A stretch of 64,000 bases of DNA from Candidatus Gastranaerophilales bacterium (GTDB taxonomy: Bacteria > Cyanobacteriota > Vampirovibrionia > Gastranaerophilales > Gastranaerophilaceae), in NCBI GenBank assembly GCA_944323035.1, contig CALUQY010000010.1:21502-85501 (forward strand). Reading direction: 5' to 3'. The translations under genes were made by a program, and so were the position numbers. The notes beneath the pieces are model-generated. The model made no database searches. It was not told the origin of the DNA and was given only the letters and a program-made list of their open reading frames with translations. Shown piece after piece: positions 1-8,549 of this stretch. Each line of letters opens with the position of its first letter. Position 1 is the first letter of the stretch.

Positions 1-1675
1 CTTTAACCTTGCTTTCAGCGTCAGAATAAACATAAATTACTCTGTTTTTGCCCTCTTTAACGTATTTTGAAATATCAATTCTATTCAAAGCCTCGCTAAA
101 AAGGTGGCTTTCAAGCGGGAAAATTCTGTCTTTTCCGTTGATATTCAGAATAATACTCGGCACGCTGTCTTTGTTTTCCACAACAAGAAAAACCTTATCC
201 TTATCAGCATAGAAACTTTGCGCAACAAAATCATTATCTTTTGAAAGCGTAACCGGTTTTGTTGCAAGCACAATGCCGGTGTAGTAATGGAAAAGAATAT
301 CTTTATAGGATTTACCTAGTTCCTGCGCCATAAACCCCGCGCCAAACTGGCTCATTCCGACGCCATGCCCGTAGCCGCCGCCGTAAGCCTTAATTGAAAT
401 AAGTTTTCCATTCTCATCCGTTGCCGGAACAAAAACAACATTCGCAGACGGCAAAGCTTTACCATCCTTGATAAACGCACGGCGGATTACAAGTTCCTTA
501 TAAAGATGAATCTGTTTTTTATCGGTTTCAATGACAAGTTCAATAATTTTACCTGATTTCCCGCGCTGCTTTACAAAAACTTTTTTAATTTCGCCGAGCT
601 TTTCACCTTTTGCAAACGCCGGCTCCACAAAACCGGTAAGACTTTGCGCCGGAAGTGTCGTTTCAAGATTTGCTTTAAGTTCATCAACAGTCCACTCGCG
701 CGTCCAGCGGTAATATGGCGATTTCAAATCAAAAGAATCCGGAACCGTGCTGTAAAAATTCAATGCGTTTTCTTCTATTTCCAGGGACGGCTGTTCCGGA
801 ATATCTGGTTTCGCAACAAGATAAGGTTTTACAATCGAGGGGAAAGCTTTTGTTTTCGGGTCAGAAAAAACATAAGCAAAATCTTCTGTATAACCGCCCG
901 CGGTCGAACAGTACTGGGCAAGAATCAATTCCCCGTTATGCAGGGCAACAATGCCCTCTGTTTCCTGAACCGCACGCGTTGCAATATCTTTTTCCGTATT
1001 TGCACCGTAATAAACCTGACTTGCAACAGAATCCACAACATCATAGTTAGGTGAAGATTTTACCCGCGGTGAAAGCACATAATTTCTTGCCGTAACACTC
1101 TGCGCCTTCAAAGCCTCCAGCCCGAACCGCACCGGCATTTCGTTCGGAACAACACCTTTTAAATACTCTTCGACCTCAACCATATTAACAAGGTTAAAAA
1201 ATCCGCTGTTAATACTCTTTACGACCTCAAAAGCGCCGTGATAAAGCGCAGGTTTTCCGGCACGTTTTAAGTTCGAAACCCCGAGAAGCCCTCTGTCGCA
1301 TACAAAATGCACAGGCCCGTCGACTTCTTCCAGAAGTTTCCCGCCTGAATAAATTTCAAATGTACCTTTTGCATTCAGCCGAACCTTTACAGGTAGATTT
1401 GCGCCGACTGTTGTTATAAACTTATTCCCGTCATAAATACCAAGCGTATCTGTGCCGTAAACAGAAAGTTCCTTGTAATTATAAGAATTAAACGCCTGAT
1501 TTCCGATACCAACGCGGATAACTTCCGACTCAGGGCCTTTTTGCTCAACGGTTTCAACCATTCTCTGACGCGCAATCTGGAGAGTTTTTTCAGGAATTTG
1601 ATACGCTGCTGCACTCAGACTTATAACTCCCGTGAGGAATGATGCCGCCAGCACTTTTATTATTTTGCTTCCCAA
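1..1675 (-). CDS. SpoIID/LytB-domain secreted protein, C-terminus outside window
   Basis: The minus-strand frame is open from the left edge to a TTG start at 1675, placed 9 nt after AAGGA; no ATG fits the frame before a stop. Residues 1-24 form a signal peptide ending in LSAAA. The SpoIID/LytB signature is clear: VVPNEMP, with the glutamate known to be catalytic in SpoIID-type lytic transglycosylases, and near the visible end GYGHGVGMSQFGA. The family cuts or stimulates cutting of denuded glycan strands in peptidoglycan; cyanobacteria and Firmicutes carry homologues outside sporulation. The start overlaps the cysS stop by 16 bp, so the two are probably co-transcribed. The C-terminal end lies beyond base 1. 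Confidence 0.9.
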   Translation of the reverse strand, partial: MGSKIIKVLAASFLTGVISLSAAAYQIPEKTLQIARQRMVETVEQKGPESEVIRVGIGNQAFNSYNYKELSVYGTDTLGIYDGNKFITTVGANLPVKVRLNAKGTFEIYSGGKLLEEVDGPVHFVCDRGLLGVSNLKRAGKPALYHGAFEVVKSINSGFFNLVNMVEVEEYLKGVVPNEMPVRFGLEALKAQSVTARNYVLSPRVKSSPNYDVVDSVASQVYYGANTEKDIATRAVQETEGIVALHNGELILAQYCSTAGGYTEDFAYVFSDPKTKAFPSIVKPYLVAKPDIPEQPSLEIEENALNFYSTVPDSFDLKSPYYRWTREWTVDELKANLETTLPAQSLTGFVEPAFAKGEKLGEIKKVFVKQRGKSGKIIELVIETDKKQIHLYKELVIRRAFIKDGKALPSANVVFVPATDENGKLISIKAYGGGYGHGVGMSQFGAGFMAQELGKSYKDILFHYYTGIVLATKPVTLSKDNDFVAQSFYADKDKVFLVVENKDSVPSIILNINGKDRIFPLESHLFSEALNRIDISKYVKEGKNRVIYVYSDAESKVK

Positions 1676-3033
1676 ACCGTACCGTCCTTAGTATCTTTAA
1701 GTACAATATTAACTTCATCCAGTGCAACCCTTATGGCATCTGCAACCGGCCAGTTTTTAGCGTCACGCGCTTCTTTGCGGTAAGCAATCAGCTCTTCCAT
1801 TGACGCAAACTCCCTGCCGAGTTTTTCGCCTGCAGTTTTCAATGCCGCGTTCAGCTCCTCATCGCTCAATTTTGCTTTTTCAAAGCTGAAACCAAGAACA
1901 TTTGCGAGTTTATAGAGAATTGTGAAAGCGTTTTCTTCATCCTTATTCGCACGTGTTGCAAGATCAAAAAGAACCGCCAGCGCTTTTGATGTATTCAAAT
2001 CATCATCCATAGCTTCAACAAAAGCTTTGTATTCCGGCGTTTCCTCAAGTTTCAGCGAATCATTAATTTTTGTCTGCTTTGCATTAAGCATTCTTTTTAC
2101 ACCGCTTGCCGCAGCACTCAAAGCTTCATCCGAAAACTCAACAGGCATACGGTAGTGGTTTGTCAAAATAAAGAAACGGATTGTATTCGCATCATAATTT
2201 TTCAACAAATCGTCAATAGTGAGGAAATTCCCCAGAGATTTTGACATTTTTTCTTTGTTAATAGTAACAAAACCGTTGTGAAGCCAGTAATTAACAAACT
2301 TGCAGCCGTTAGCACATTCAGACTGTGCTATTTCATTTTCGTGGTGAGGAAAAATCAAATCCGCACCGCCGGCGTGAATATCAATAGTTTTACCTAAATA
2401 TTTGCGGCTCATGGCAGAGCATTCAATGTGCCAGCCCGGACGTCCGACACCCCACGGAGAGTTGTAGCCAAATTTTTCATCCTTTTTCCAGAGTGCGAAA
2501 TCCAGTGCATCCTCTTTAACATCACCGACTTCAACGCGCGCACCGCTTTCAAGCTGGTCAATCGGCTGCTTGGAAAGCATTCCGTACTGAGGGAACTTTT
2601 TCACGCGGAAATAAACATCCCCGTTAACTTCATAAGCAAAGCCTTTATTAATCAAATCTTTAATAATAGAAATCATCTCACCCAGCGTTTTGGTGGCAAA
2701 AGGTTCAATGTCGGGTTTTAGCGTGTTGAGCTTCTTCATACTTTCCGCAAAAGCTTTGTACCAGCAGGTAGAAACCTCTTCCGGCGTTTTGCCTTCTTTT
2801 TCGGCTTTTTTAAGAATTTTATCATCCACATCCGTAACGTTACGGCAATAAGTCACATCATAACCCTTGAATTTTAAATACCTGTAAAGCACATCCCACG
2901 TAATATAGCAGCGTGCATGCCCGAGGTGCGCATAATCATAAACCGTAGGCCCGCAAACATACATTTTAACTTTATTTTCTTCAATAGGCTTAAACTCTTC
3001 TATCTTGTTTGTGAATGAATTAAATAATTTCAT
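1660..3033 (-). CDS. cysS: cysteinyl-tRNA synthetase
   Basis: Class Ia aminoacyl-tRNA synthetase that charges tRNA-Cys in the cytoplasm. Visible motifs are the N-terminal Zn-ligand cysteine in YVCGPTVYDYAHLGHAR (the HIGH box reads HLGH), the Zn/substrate residues of GWHIECSAM and HHENEIAQSE, and the KMSKS loop in EKMSKSLGNF near residue 265. The 457-residue length is normal for the family. The ATG at 3033 is preceded by AGGAT at suitable spacing; an ATG 7 codons upstream lacks such a site. spoIID follows with overlapping ends. Confidence 0.97.
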   Translation of the reverse strand: MKLFNSFTNKIEEFKPIEENKVKMYVCGPTVYDYAHLGHARCYITWDVLYRYLKFKGYDVTYCRNVTDVDDKILKKAEKEGKTPEEVSTCWYKAFAESMKKLNTLKPDIEPFATKTLGEMISIIKDLINKGFAYEVNGDVYFRVKKFPQYGMLSKQPIDQLESGARVEVGDVKEDALDFALWKKDEKFGYNSPWGVGRPGWHIECSAMSRKYLGKTIDIHAGGADLIFPHHENEIAQSECANGCKFVNYWLHNGFVTINKEKMSKSLGNFLTIDDLLKNYDANTIRFFILTNHYRMPVEFSDEALSAAASGVKRMLNAKQTKINDSLKLEETPEYKAFVEAMDDDLNTSKALAVLFDLATRANKDEENAFTILYKLANVLGFSFEKAKLSDEELNAALKTAGEKLGREFASMEELIAYRKEARDAKNWPVADAIRVALDEVNIVLKDTKDGTVWEAK

Positions 3034-3203
3034 AAAAATATCCTCATATAACACGGATATTTTAACATAAAAAGGGTAAATAATACATTATCTTTATGAT
3101 TGACACGAAACGTATTTAACATAAGATAAAAACAAGGGTAAGTCCAATCACCGCCCAGAACTGATGTTTTCGGCATACAGATTTTGGAGGGAGGTGATGC
3201 AAG

Positions 3204-3278
3204 ATGATTTTCGCAATAAGCGAAAAAGCGTTAATCATAATCTGGTTGATACTGATAACGCTTTTATTCATCAAATAA
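3204..3278 (+). CDS. 24-residue hydrophobic peptide, type I toxin/holin-like candidate
   Basis: An ATG at 3204 follows GGAGGGAGGTGATG, which contains GGAGGTGAT, complementary to the 16S anti-Shine-Dalgarno end. The peptide begins MIFAISEKALIIIW and ends LLFIK: a short polar start, one strongly hydrophobic segment and a terminal lysine. This layout is that of type I toxins and small holin-like toxins of Firmicutes. A stable hairpin follows at 3281-3316. No antisense RNA promoter could be assigned with confidence. The peptide was read directly from the sequence; the toxin role is inferred from size, hydrophobicity and the exceptional ribosome binding site. Confidence 0.5.
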   Translation: MIFAISEKALIIIWLILITLLFIK

Positions 3279-3280
3279 CG

Positions 3281-3316
3281 GGGCTATTTAAAGAGAGGAC
3301 GGCAATCCTCTCGCCC
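3281..3316 (+). terminator. bipartite hairpin downstream of hydrophobic peptide
   Basis: GGGC and GAGAGG pair with CCTCTC and GCCC around a short loop (acggcaat), with an 8-nt internal bulge on the left arm. No long T-run follows, so it may be an RNA stability or antisense-interaction structure instead of a classical terminator. Confidence 0.5.
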
Positions 3317-3416
3317 TGTCATTTATATTATTTACGATTTACGAAACTTTGTCAAGTCTTTTTAATTACAGCTGTCCATGGCAGCTCCATCAGCCGAAAT
3401 TTTTAGACATGTTACA

Positions 3417-5303
3417 TTACGCTACAAGCTGGCGGACATAGGCAGCGCTGTAACCCATTTTCGGCATTATGTCAGCAACAATCTTTTTAGCACTGTCAGA
3501 AATATAAACTTCTTTGCGAACTTTAGATTCTGGCACTTCTGCTTGTCCTTGTGAACCCTGAACCATTGCAACTATAGAACCTGCTAGCTGCATTGCCTGA
3601 CCGACATTTGCAAGACCTTCTTTTGAGAATATCTTACGTAAAGTAGATTTTGCTCTTGATTCCGTTCTTGCTCTAACCTCAGCGGCATCTTTCTTTGCAG
3701 TTTTCACATCCGCAGCGTCATCTGTTTCAACATCTTTCCCTTTAGCACCTTCAGTGCCTTTTGCTTCAGGAGTTTCTTCGGTACCTTCCACGCCTTCGGT
3801 ACCTTTTGCACCATCGGCACCTTCGGTACCTTCAACTCCTGCGGTATCACCTGTTTCGGCAGCAGGGTCTGTTCCCTCTGCCGGCGCAGTATCATCAGGA
3901 GCCTGTGTAGAATCCGTAGCTTCGGTACCTTCTTTACCTTCAACCTTGCCTGCATCATCCGCATCTTTTGCGCCCTGTGTTTCTTCCAGTTCATCGGCCT
4001 TATCTGCCGCTGCTGTTCCTTTTGTATTAGCGGCATCAGCTTGTTCTCTAATTGATTTCAACTCGTTATCCAAATTCTTCCATTGGGAAGTCATTTGTTT
4101 AGTAGATTGAACGGCTGACATACCGGATTGAACTGCACTTGCTGCAGACATAAAGGCAGCCTGAACCATGCCGGCAGACGCATATGCTACCGTTTGTGTG
4201 AGTTTTGCAGCAGTTTTACCCCATTGACCGACAGTCTTACCCGTTGTACCAATAGGTTCCATAACCGCACCGGCTGCGGCTAAAGCAGCACCCACAAACG
4301 GGATACCCGCACACGCTTTAAAGACACGGCCTAAATTTTCAATAATAGAACCGGTTGTCTCAACGATTGTTGAAATTTCTTCAATATCCTGTGCGACTTC
4401 AAGAGTTTTTTCAAGTTTTGTTTGGTTTTTGTCTAAGTCTTTCTGGTTAGCCTTATTTGTTTTTACATAAGCCTTAGCCGTTCGGTTCATTTCATTGACT
4501 AACGCCTTGGAGGAGCGGCCTATAACGTTAATCTTTGATTGTCCGATTGTAATTGTAGAGCTTTTTTCACGGATTGCATTTCTTAATGTAGCTATTTTTT
4601 CAAAATTGCCGGAACCTGATGCAATTTCAGCTTCCAATTCCGCAGAATATTCATCAATGGATTTATTGGCAGCGTCCATTTCCATCATAACAGCACGGCG
4701 TTCTTGTTCTAAAGCTTTAAATTCTGCCTGCTGTTTAGCATCTTTTTCCTTAAATTTATCATCATTTTTCTTGATTGATTTTTGTAATTTTACACTTTTC
4801 TTACTGATAGAAGAAGCCTCATCTTCGCGGCTTTCAACATCATTAATCCCGCCCCTCAAATCAGAAGTTTGAGTATCTAATTCTTCAGCAGCGGCACGGC
4901 CTTTGGTAGCGTCACGGCCAATGCCTAAATCGTCAGTTTCGGCAGCATCATTTCCGCCGATCATACTTGTATCAAGTCCGGAAGTAAGAGTATTTATTCC
5001 GCCGGAAGAAGTTCCGTTAGTAGAAGAAGTACCGTTAGTTCCGCCGGAAACAAAATTCATCTGACCGTTAAAAATACTATTACCGCCTTTTTTACCTGCC
5101 GTTGAAATATTACGTGAGGTTCTAAGGGATAAAATTGACGGCTGATTATTTGTTGAAAAAATATTCGGGTCATTAAAAACGGAACCGTCTTTAGTCATAT
5201 CGACAGGAGTACGCGCAGTCGTAGTCTTTTGACTTACGCCTTTCTTCGGACGTATATAATTCGCGCCGTTCGCCGAATTAATATCCACGCTGAACATACT
5301 CAT
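3417..5303 (-). CDS. large coiled-coil, Ala/Gly-rich and low-complexity protein, unknown function
   Basis: The 628-residue product starts at the ATG at 5303 (GGAGAG 7 nt upstream); the longer frame to 5357 lacks a ribosome site. In order: a polar N-terminus (MSMFSVDINSANGANYIRP), a Ser/Thr/Gly-rich stretch, a long charged coiled coil (roughly residues 150-320), an Ala/Gly-rich hydrophobic block (about 330-410, containing GIPFVGAALAAAGAV), an acidic tail of imperfect EGTEG/KGTEG repeats (about 440-540) and a conserved-looking C-terminal helix. No signal peptide is evident. Coiled coil plus hydrophobic hairpin recalls secreted translocators or pore-forming effectors, but this is only an architectural resemblance. 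The antisense frame through the repeats is a composition artefact. Confidence 0.8.
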   Translation of the reverse strand: MSMFSVDINSANGANYIRPKKGVSQKTTTARTPVDMTKDGSVFNDPNIFSTNNQPSILSLRTSRNISTAGKKGGNSIFNGQMNFVSGGTNGTSSTNGTSSGGINTLTSGLDTSMIGGNDAAETDDLGIGRDATKGRAAAEELDTQTSDLRGGINDVESREDEASSISKKSVKLQKSIKKNDDKFKEKDAKQQAEFKALEQERRAVMMEMDAANKSIDEYSAELEAEIASGSGNFEKIATLRNAIREKSSTITIGQSKINVIGRSSKALVNEMNRTAKAYVKTNKANQKDLDKNQTKLEKTLEVAQDIEEISTIVETTGSIIENLGRVFKACAGIPFVGAALAAAGAVMEPIGTTGKTVGQWGKTAAKLTQTVAYASAGMVQAAFMSAASAVQSGMSAVQSTKQMTSQWKNLDNELKSIREQADAANTKGTAAADKADELEETQGAKDADDAGKVEGKEGTEATDSTQAPDDTAPAEGTDPAAETGDTAGVEGTEGADGAKGTEGVEGTEETPEAKGTEGAKGKDVETDDAADVKTAKKDAAEVRARTESRAKSTLRKIFSKEGLANVGQAMQLAGSIVAMVQGSQGQAEVPESKVRKEVYISDSAKKIVADIMPKMGYSAAYVRQLVA

Positions 5304-5357
5304 GATATAAGCTCTCCGTTTTTTGCTCTCTAAATATATAAAGAGTTTTGAAATCAA

Positions 5358-5543
5358 CGGATTTCAGCGTTTTTAATATTCGTTACAAATGTTAATATTA
5401 CAAATGTTAATGAGTTAATAAGTTAATCGCAGCCCTTGGCTGCAGTTAATTAGGATTATGGAAATTAACCCGAATTCATTTTCATCAATTTTGGTTATAT
5501 TCCTTATTAACTCTTTAACCTATTAACCTATTAACCTTGAAAA
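5358..5543. other. AT-rich intergenic region with short direct and inverted repeats
   Basis: It holds two copies of acaaatgttaat near 5385-5412, then gttaatgagttaataagttaat, whose inverted counterpart is the run of ttaactc/ttaacctattaacc at about 5504-5535. The transcript could fold into a long, imperfect AU-rich stem. No gene is seen. Confidence 0.45.
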
Positions 5544-6668
5544 TTAACTTATCTTACCAAGGACAACCCTTCTTTTTGCCCCGGTACAGTTCGGAAGATT
5601 TGAAGGGATTCCGTAATATTTACAGTACCCTAAAAGCGCAAACGCCATTACTTCCTTAAAATTATTGGAAATTTTGTAATCCTCGTGGGTTTTAAGCTCA
5701 ATTTTTTCGGGTAAATATTTTCTTATCAAGCGCATTAATTCAGGATTATACGCCCCGCCGCCGCCAATAATGACTTCATCAACAGATATGGCCGGAAAAA
5801 TAAATCTTTCATACGCATCTACAATCGTTCTTGCGGTAAGCGCAGTAACTGTTGCAATAACGTCTTTTTTATCCGCAGGCGCAAAACGCAGGGCATTTTC
5901 AATATAAAAATTTGAGAAATATTCACGCCCTGTTGTCTTTGGCGGCTCCTTTAAATAATATTCATCCTGCAATAACAAATTAAGCCACCCGTCGTCAATT
6001 ATTCCCTCGTGCGCGATTTTCCCGTCCTCATCATAAGGCTTATTAAAAAACTTATTCATGCAGTAATCAATCATTATGTTTCCAAGCCCCGTATCAAACC
6101 CGAAAGTTTCACTCTCCCTCGTGACAACCGTGACATTGGAAATCCCGCCGATATTCTGCACTAAAACATTCTTTTTCAGCGGTTTAAACCACTTTTCATC
6201 CGCAAAACACACAAGCGGCGCTCCCTCGCCGCCCGCTGCAATGTCTGCCTCTCTGTAATTTGAAACGACCATACATCCCGTTTTTTCAGAGATGACAGAA
6301 CTTTCACCCAGTTGCAGCGTACTTTTTAAGGATACACCGTCCAACATCTCCCCTTTTGGGCTGTGAAATACAGTCTGTCCGTGACTTGCTATCAAGTCAG
6401 GTTTCCCGTGCTCTGATATCAATATATTGCAAGCGTTTGCAAAACATTCCCCAATCGCAAAGTTCATCTGGCACACGTCCTTGATTGAACTTTCTCCCCT
6501 GAACATCTGAAAAATTTTTTCTCTTATATGCAGCGGATATTTATAATTTATTCCCGCAATCAATTCACAACTTAAATCAGGATGAACCAGACATAAACCC
6601 GCATCAATACTATCGCAGGAAGTTCCCGACATTAAACCTATAATCTTTTTTGTTTCCAGTTCACACAT
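5544..6668 (-). CDS. anmK: anhydro-N-acetylmuramic acid kinase
   Basis: AnmK phosphorylates and hydrolyses 1,6-anhydro-MurNAc released by lytic transglycosylases, giving MurNAc-6-phosphate for recycling. The 374-residue protein has the ATP-binding start IIGLMSGTSCDSIDAGLC (family form GLMSGTSxDGxD), SHGQTVFH, ADIAAGGEGAPLV (the catalytic Asp lies in this type of motif), GFDTGLGNIMID and GGGGAYN. It stands alone between an AT-rich spacer and the 6.7-7.0 kb gap. The lytic-enzyme partner SpoIID nearby is consistent with peptidoglycan turnover, though not in the same operon. Confidence 0.95.
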   Translation of the reverse strand: MCELETKKIIGLMSGTSCDSIDAGLCLVHPDLSCELIAGINYKYPLHIREKIFQMFRGESSIKDVCQMNFAIGECFANACNILISEHGKPDLIASHGQTVFHSPKGEMLDGVSLKSTLQLGESSVISEKTGCMVVSNYREADIAAGGEGAPLVCFADEKWFKPLKKNVLVQNIGGISNVTVVTRESETFGFDTGLGNIMIDYCMNKFFNKPYDEDGKIAHEGIIDDGWLNLLLQDEYYLKEPPKTTGREYFSNFYIENALRFAPADKKDVIATVTALTARTIVDAYERFIFPAISVDEVIIGGGGAYNPELMRLIRKYLPEKIELKTHEDYKISNNFKEVMAFALLGYCKYYGIPSNLPNCTGAKRRVVLGKIS

Positions 6669-6904
6669 AAGTTTTTATTAAATCCTGATATACGGCTTCC
6701 AAGCCGAAAAAAAATCCCTAATCAAACTCTTTCACCTAAATTATACTTTTCTCTTTTCAACTTCCGTGTCCAAGCCACTCCCAAGTTTTATGCTAAGCCA
6801 TCACCTCTATCTCTTTAATACTTTATCCTGTTCACAGTATTCAATCTAAATCTTATTAAGAGTTTTATCAAGTAACAAAACCGCCAAAATTTGTTACAAT
6901 TGCC

Positions 6905-7044
6905 CATGCCCTTTGAAACAATTGAACAAAAATAATGTTTACAATTTTAATGAAGCAAATTTAATGAAATAAAGTAAAAAATAAGGCTTTTCATGATTGA
7001 CAAAGGAATACATTTTGTGAAAAGCATTCTCCACAAAGGGCATG
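6905..7044. repeat. nested inverted repeats in the 6669-7046 intergenic gap
   Basis: CATGCCCTTTG at 6905-6915 is exactly inverted at 7034-7044, and within it GCTTTTCA (6986-6993) is inverted at 7018-7025. The rest of the gap is AT-rich with no open frame. The structure could be a small palindromic element, a structured RNA or a terminator for the XRE gene to its right; the sequence does not decide. Confidence 0.5.
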
Positions 7045-7046
7045 TA

Positions 7047-7265
7047 CTAAATAACAAAATTAAAAAGTTCTTTTATATCAAGTTTTAAAGCATTTGCAAT
7101 AGCCTCAAGATTTCTGACAGTGACATTTGTTTCACCACGTTCTATCAGCCCGACAAAGTTTCTGTTCAAATCTGCCAACTCCGCCAGCTTTTCCTGAGAA
7201 AGCTTCCGTTTTTGGCGTTCAACTCTTATCTTGAGTCCCAGTTTTAAAATAGTATCGTTGTTCAT
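7047..7265 (-). CDS. XRE-family HTH regulator, 72 aa
   Basis: A minimal Cro/C1-type helix-turn-helix protein: RKLSQEKLAELADLNRNFVG forms helices 2-3 and the remainder completes the five-helix domain. Size and sequence resemble the small controller proteins of restriction-modification systems, but no methylase is adjacent. The upstream region contains a repeated CATTCTA (7271-7277 and 7294-7300) overlapping the divergent promoter at 7290-7319, so autoregulation and control of the divergent transcript are plausible inferences. Confidence 0.85.
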   Translation of the reverse strand: MNNDTILKLGLKIRVERQKRKLSQEKLAELADLNRNFVGLIERGETNVTVRNLEAIANALKLDIKELFNFVI

Positions 7266-7289
7266 ATTACCATTCTAATAACTACTATA

Positions 7290-7319
7290 TTGACATTCTA
7301 CCTAATTTATTGGTATAAT
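7290..7319 (+). promoter_or_regulatory. consensus sigma70-type promoter
   Basis: TTGACA (7290-7295), an 18-bp spacer and TATAAT (7314-7319) match consensus closely. It drives the small plus-strand frame at 7355 and the prepilin remnant, divergent from the XRE gene. Confidence 0.75.
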
Positions 7320-7354
7320 GATAAATATATTGGTCTAAAAGAAAGGATGGATTT

Positions 7355-7429
7355 ATGAAAAAACATTACCACCACCGCCCGGCTGAGTCGGTCGCTGAGC
7401 AACGCTCACAAGTGAACCAAAAGAAGTAA
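7355..7429 (+). CDS. 24-residue basic/His-rich leader-like peptide
   Basis: The ATG at 7355 follows GAAAGGATGG and lies about 30 nt after a strong promoter. The peptide starts MKKHYHHRPAESVAEQ and ends in QKK. It may be the original N-terminus of the prepilin now detached by inserted repeats, or a leader peptide. Start, ribosome site and promoter are seen directly; function is unknown. Confidence 0.5.
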   Translation: MKKHYHHRPAESVAEQRSQVNQKK

Positions 7430-7451
7430 GCATCAAGGCCGTAAAGTATTC

Positions 7452-7776
7452 GTCATTGCGAGGAGTGAGCAAAGCGAACGACGTGGCAATCCAGTCAACC
7501 AACGCCGCGCCACCATGTCATGCTGAACTAGTTTCAGCATCTATCCAGCATTGCGTTCTACCGGTGTCGTTGGATAGAGCCCGAAACCGTCTTGCTCGAC
7601 TCGCGAAAAACGGCAACGCGAAAAGCGTGGTTTTCGCTTTGTGCCTCCGCTCGCTCGCGCAATTCGGGATGACAGTGGCTGAGCCAGTTCCACAATTGAA
7701 CCCGAGTGAGAATTCAACAAAAAAGTCTACCATTCATTGTCATTGCGAGCGGTCGCAGACCGCGTGGCAATCCACC
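7452..7776. repeat. family B dispersed repeats (two copies plus degenerate segments)
   Basis: Copies at 7452-7494 and 7739-7776 share gtcattgcgag at one end and gtggcaatcca at the other; a further copy lies at 28321-28363. Between them are related segments such as gtcatgctgaa and tcgggatgacagt, which resemble the gtcatcccgaa/tcgggat element at 28.4 kb. An open frame running through this stretch is accidental. These are inserted palindromic repeats separating the 7355 peptide from the prepilin domain. Confidence 0.75.
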
Positions 7777-7836
7777 GGCGGTCGAGCAGGTCTACTGTTT
7801 GGTTGGTCGTTAAAAAGTCATGTTCAACCCTTGTGG

Positions 7837-8223
7837 ATGGCACTCAGTGCCTTTACCATGGCGGAGATACTCTTATCCCTCACGATAATCGGTATAGTTG
7901 CAGCAATAACGCTCCCGAGTTTGACTGGCAACATCAACGAACGCACGTGGAACACGCAAAGAAAAGCGCTTTATGCAAGGATGTCACAGGCAATTGCTCT
8001 CATGCCCGCACTCAACGGCTACGGAACGTTGACAGAGGATGAGAGCGGAAACGTTACAGAAGACACTGCCGCCGAAACCTTCACCACTGCAGGTTTATCA
8101 AAAGTATTAAAAATCAACAACATCTGTGACCGCGAACACTTAGAAGATTGCCTATACAACAAAAACCCGCGGTTTAAACCGCGGGTTTACCATATCCGGT
8201 CATTTGACTTATGTCATTTATAA
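7837..8223 (+). pseudogene. type IV prepilin-like N-terminal domain, truncated
   Basis: The prepilin signature is AFTMAEILLSLTIIGIVAA, with the family Glu at +5 and a hydrophobic helix, followed by the usual start of the globular domain. The residue before the cleavage point is Ala where prepilin peptidase normally sees Gly. The ATG at 7837 has no ribosome binding site, and upstream sequence is repeat-derived. The C-terminus runs into a perfect 26-bp palindrome at 8163-8188 and stops early; prepilins of this type are usually over 150 residues. A displaced or degraded minor pseudopilin is likely. Confidence 0.7.
8163..8188. repeat. perfect 26-bp palindrome
   Basis: Arms AAACCCGCGG and CCGCGGGTTT flank TTTAAA, making the whole stretch self-complementary. 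It lies in the 3' end of the prepilin remnant and encodes NPRFKPRV in its frame. There is no T-tract after it. Confidence 0.75.
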
Positions 8224-8269
8224 CAGCAAGCCCGACGACAACCATTTAAGGTTACGCCTTGACCGGCGG

Positions 8270-8479
8270 TTATCTTTCAAACCCCTCTTGATGAAATCTC
8301 ATCATATTTGCCAGATGCCATTGTCTTTCTTTAACATCCTGCAAATAATCTTTGATTTCTTCAAGTTCGGCTAACAATGTAGCCATATCTTTGTTCTGTC
8401 TGACAAACGGAACCTCTGGCTCCTTTTCCTGCCAGGAAGGCGAGAAACAAAGATTATCAAACAATTCCTTATCGTTCAC
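8270..8479 (-). CDS. hypothetical protein, 69 aa
   Basis: A GTG start at 8479 lies 5 nt after AGGAGG, so translation is well supported. The product is acidic and helical (LLAELEEIKDYLQDVKERQW), with no recognised domain. It forms a pair with the following small minus-strand gene upstream; both resemble accessory-region small proteins. Confidence 0.65.
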   Translation of the reverse strand: MNDKELFDNLCFSPSWQEKEPEVPFVRQNKDMATLLAELEEIKDYLQDVKERQWHLANMMRFHQEGFER

Positions 8480-8549
8480 ATTTACCTCCTAATCAAATAT
8501 ACACACAGCCGCAGACCTGATTCCATAAGATCTGCCCGCGGCGGGAATT

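Noticed and set aside
644..1054. Plus-strand frames opposite spoIID
   Set aside because: Shadows of the minus-strand SpoIID gene, which has clear motifs and a signal peptide.
3034..3170. T-box or other riboswitch before cysS
   Set aside because: The leader is short and AT-rich; I could not find a T-box sequence, specifier loop or terminator/antiterminator pair.
3754..4110. Long Ser/Ala/Pro-rich frame on the plus strand
   Set aside because: It is the antisense of the EGTEG repeats of the large minus-strand gene; composition bias keeps it open and it has no ribosome site.
7456..7836. Extended N-terminus of the prepilin frame
   Set aside because: The residues are translations of family B repeats; no ribosome site and unrelated to pilin leaders.
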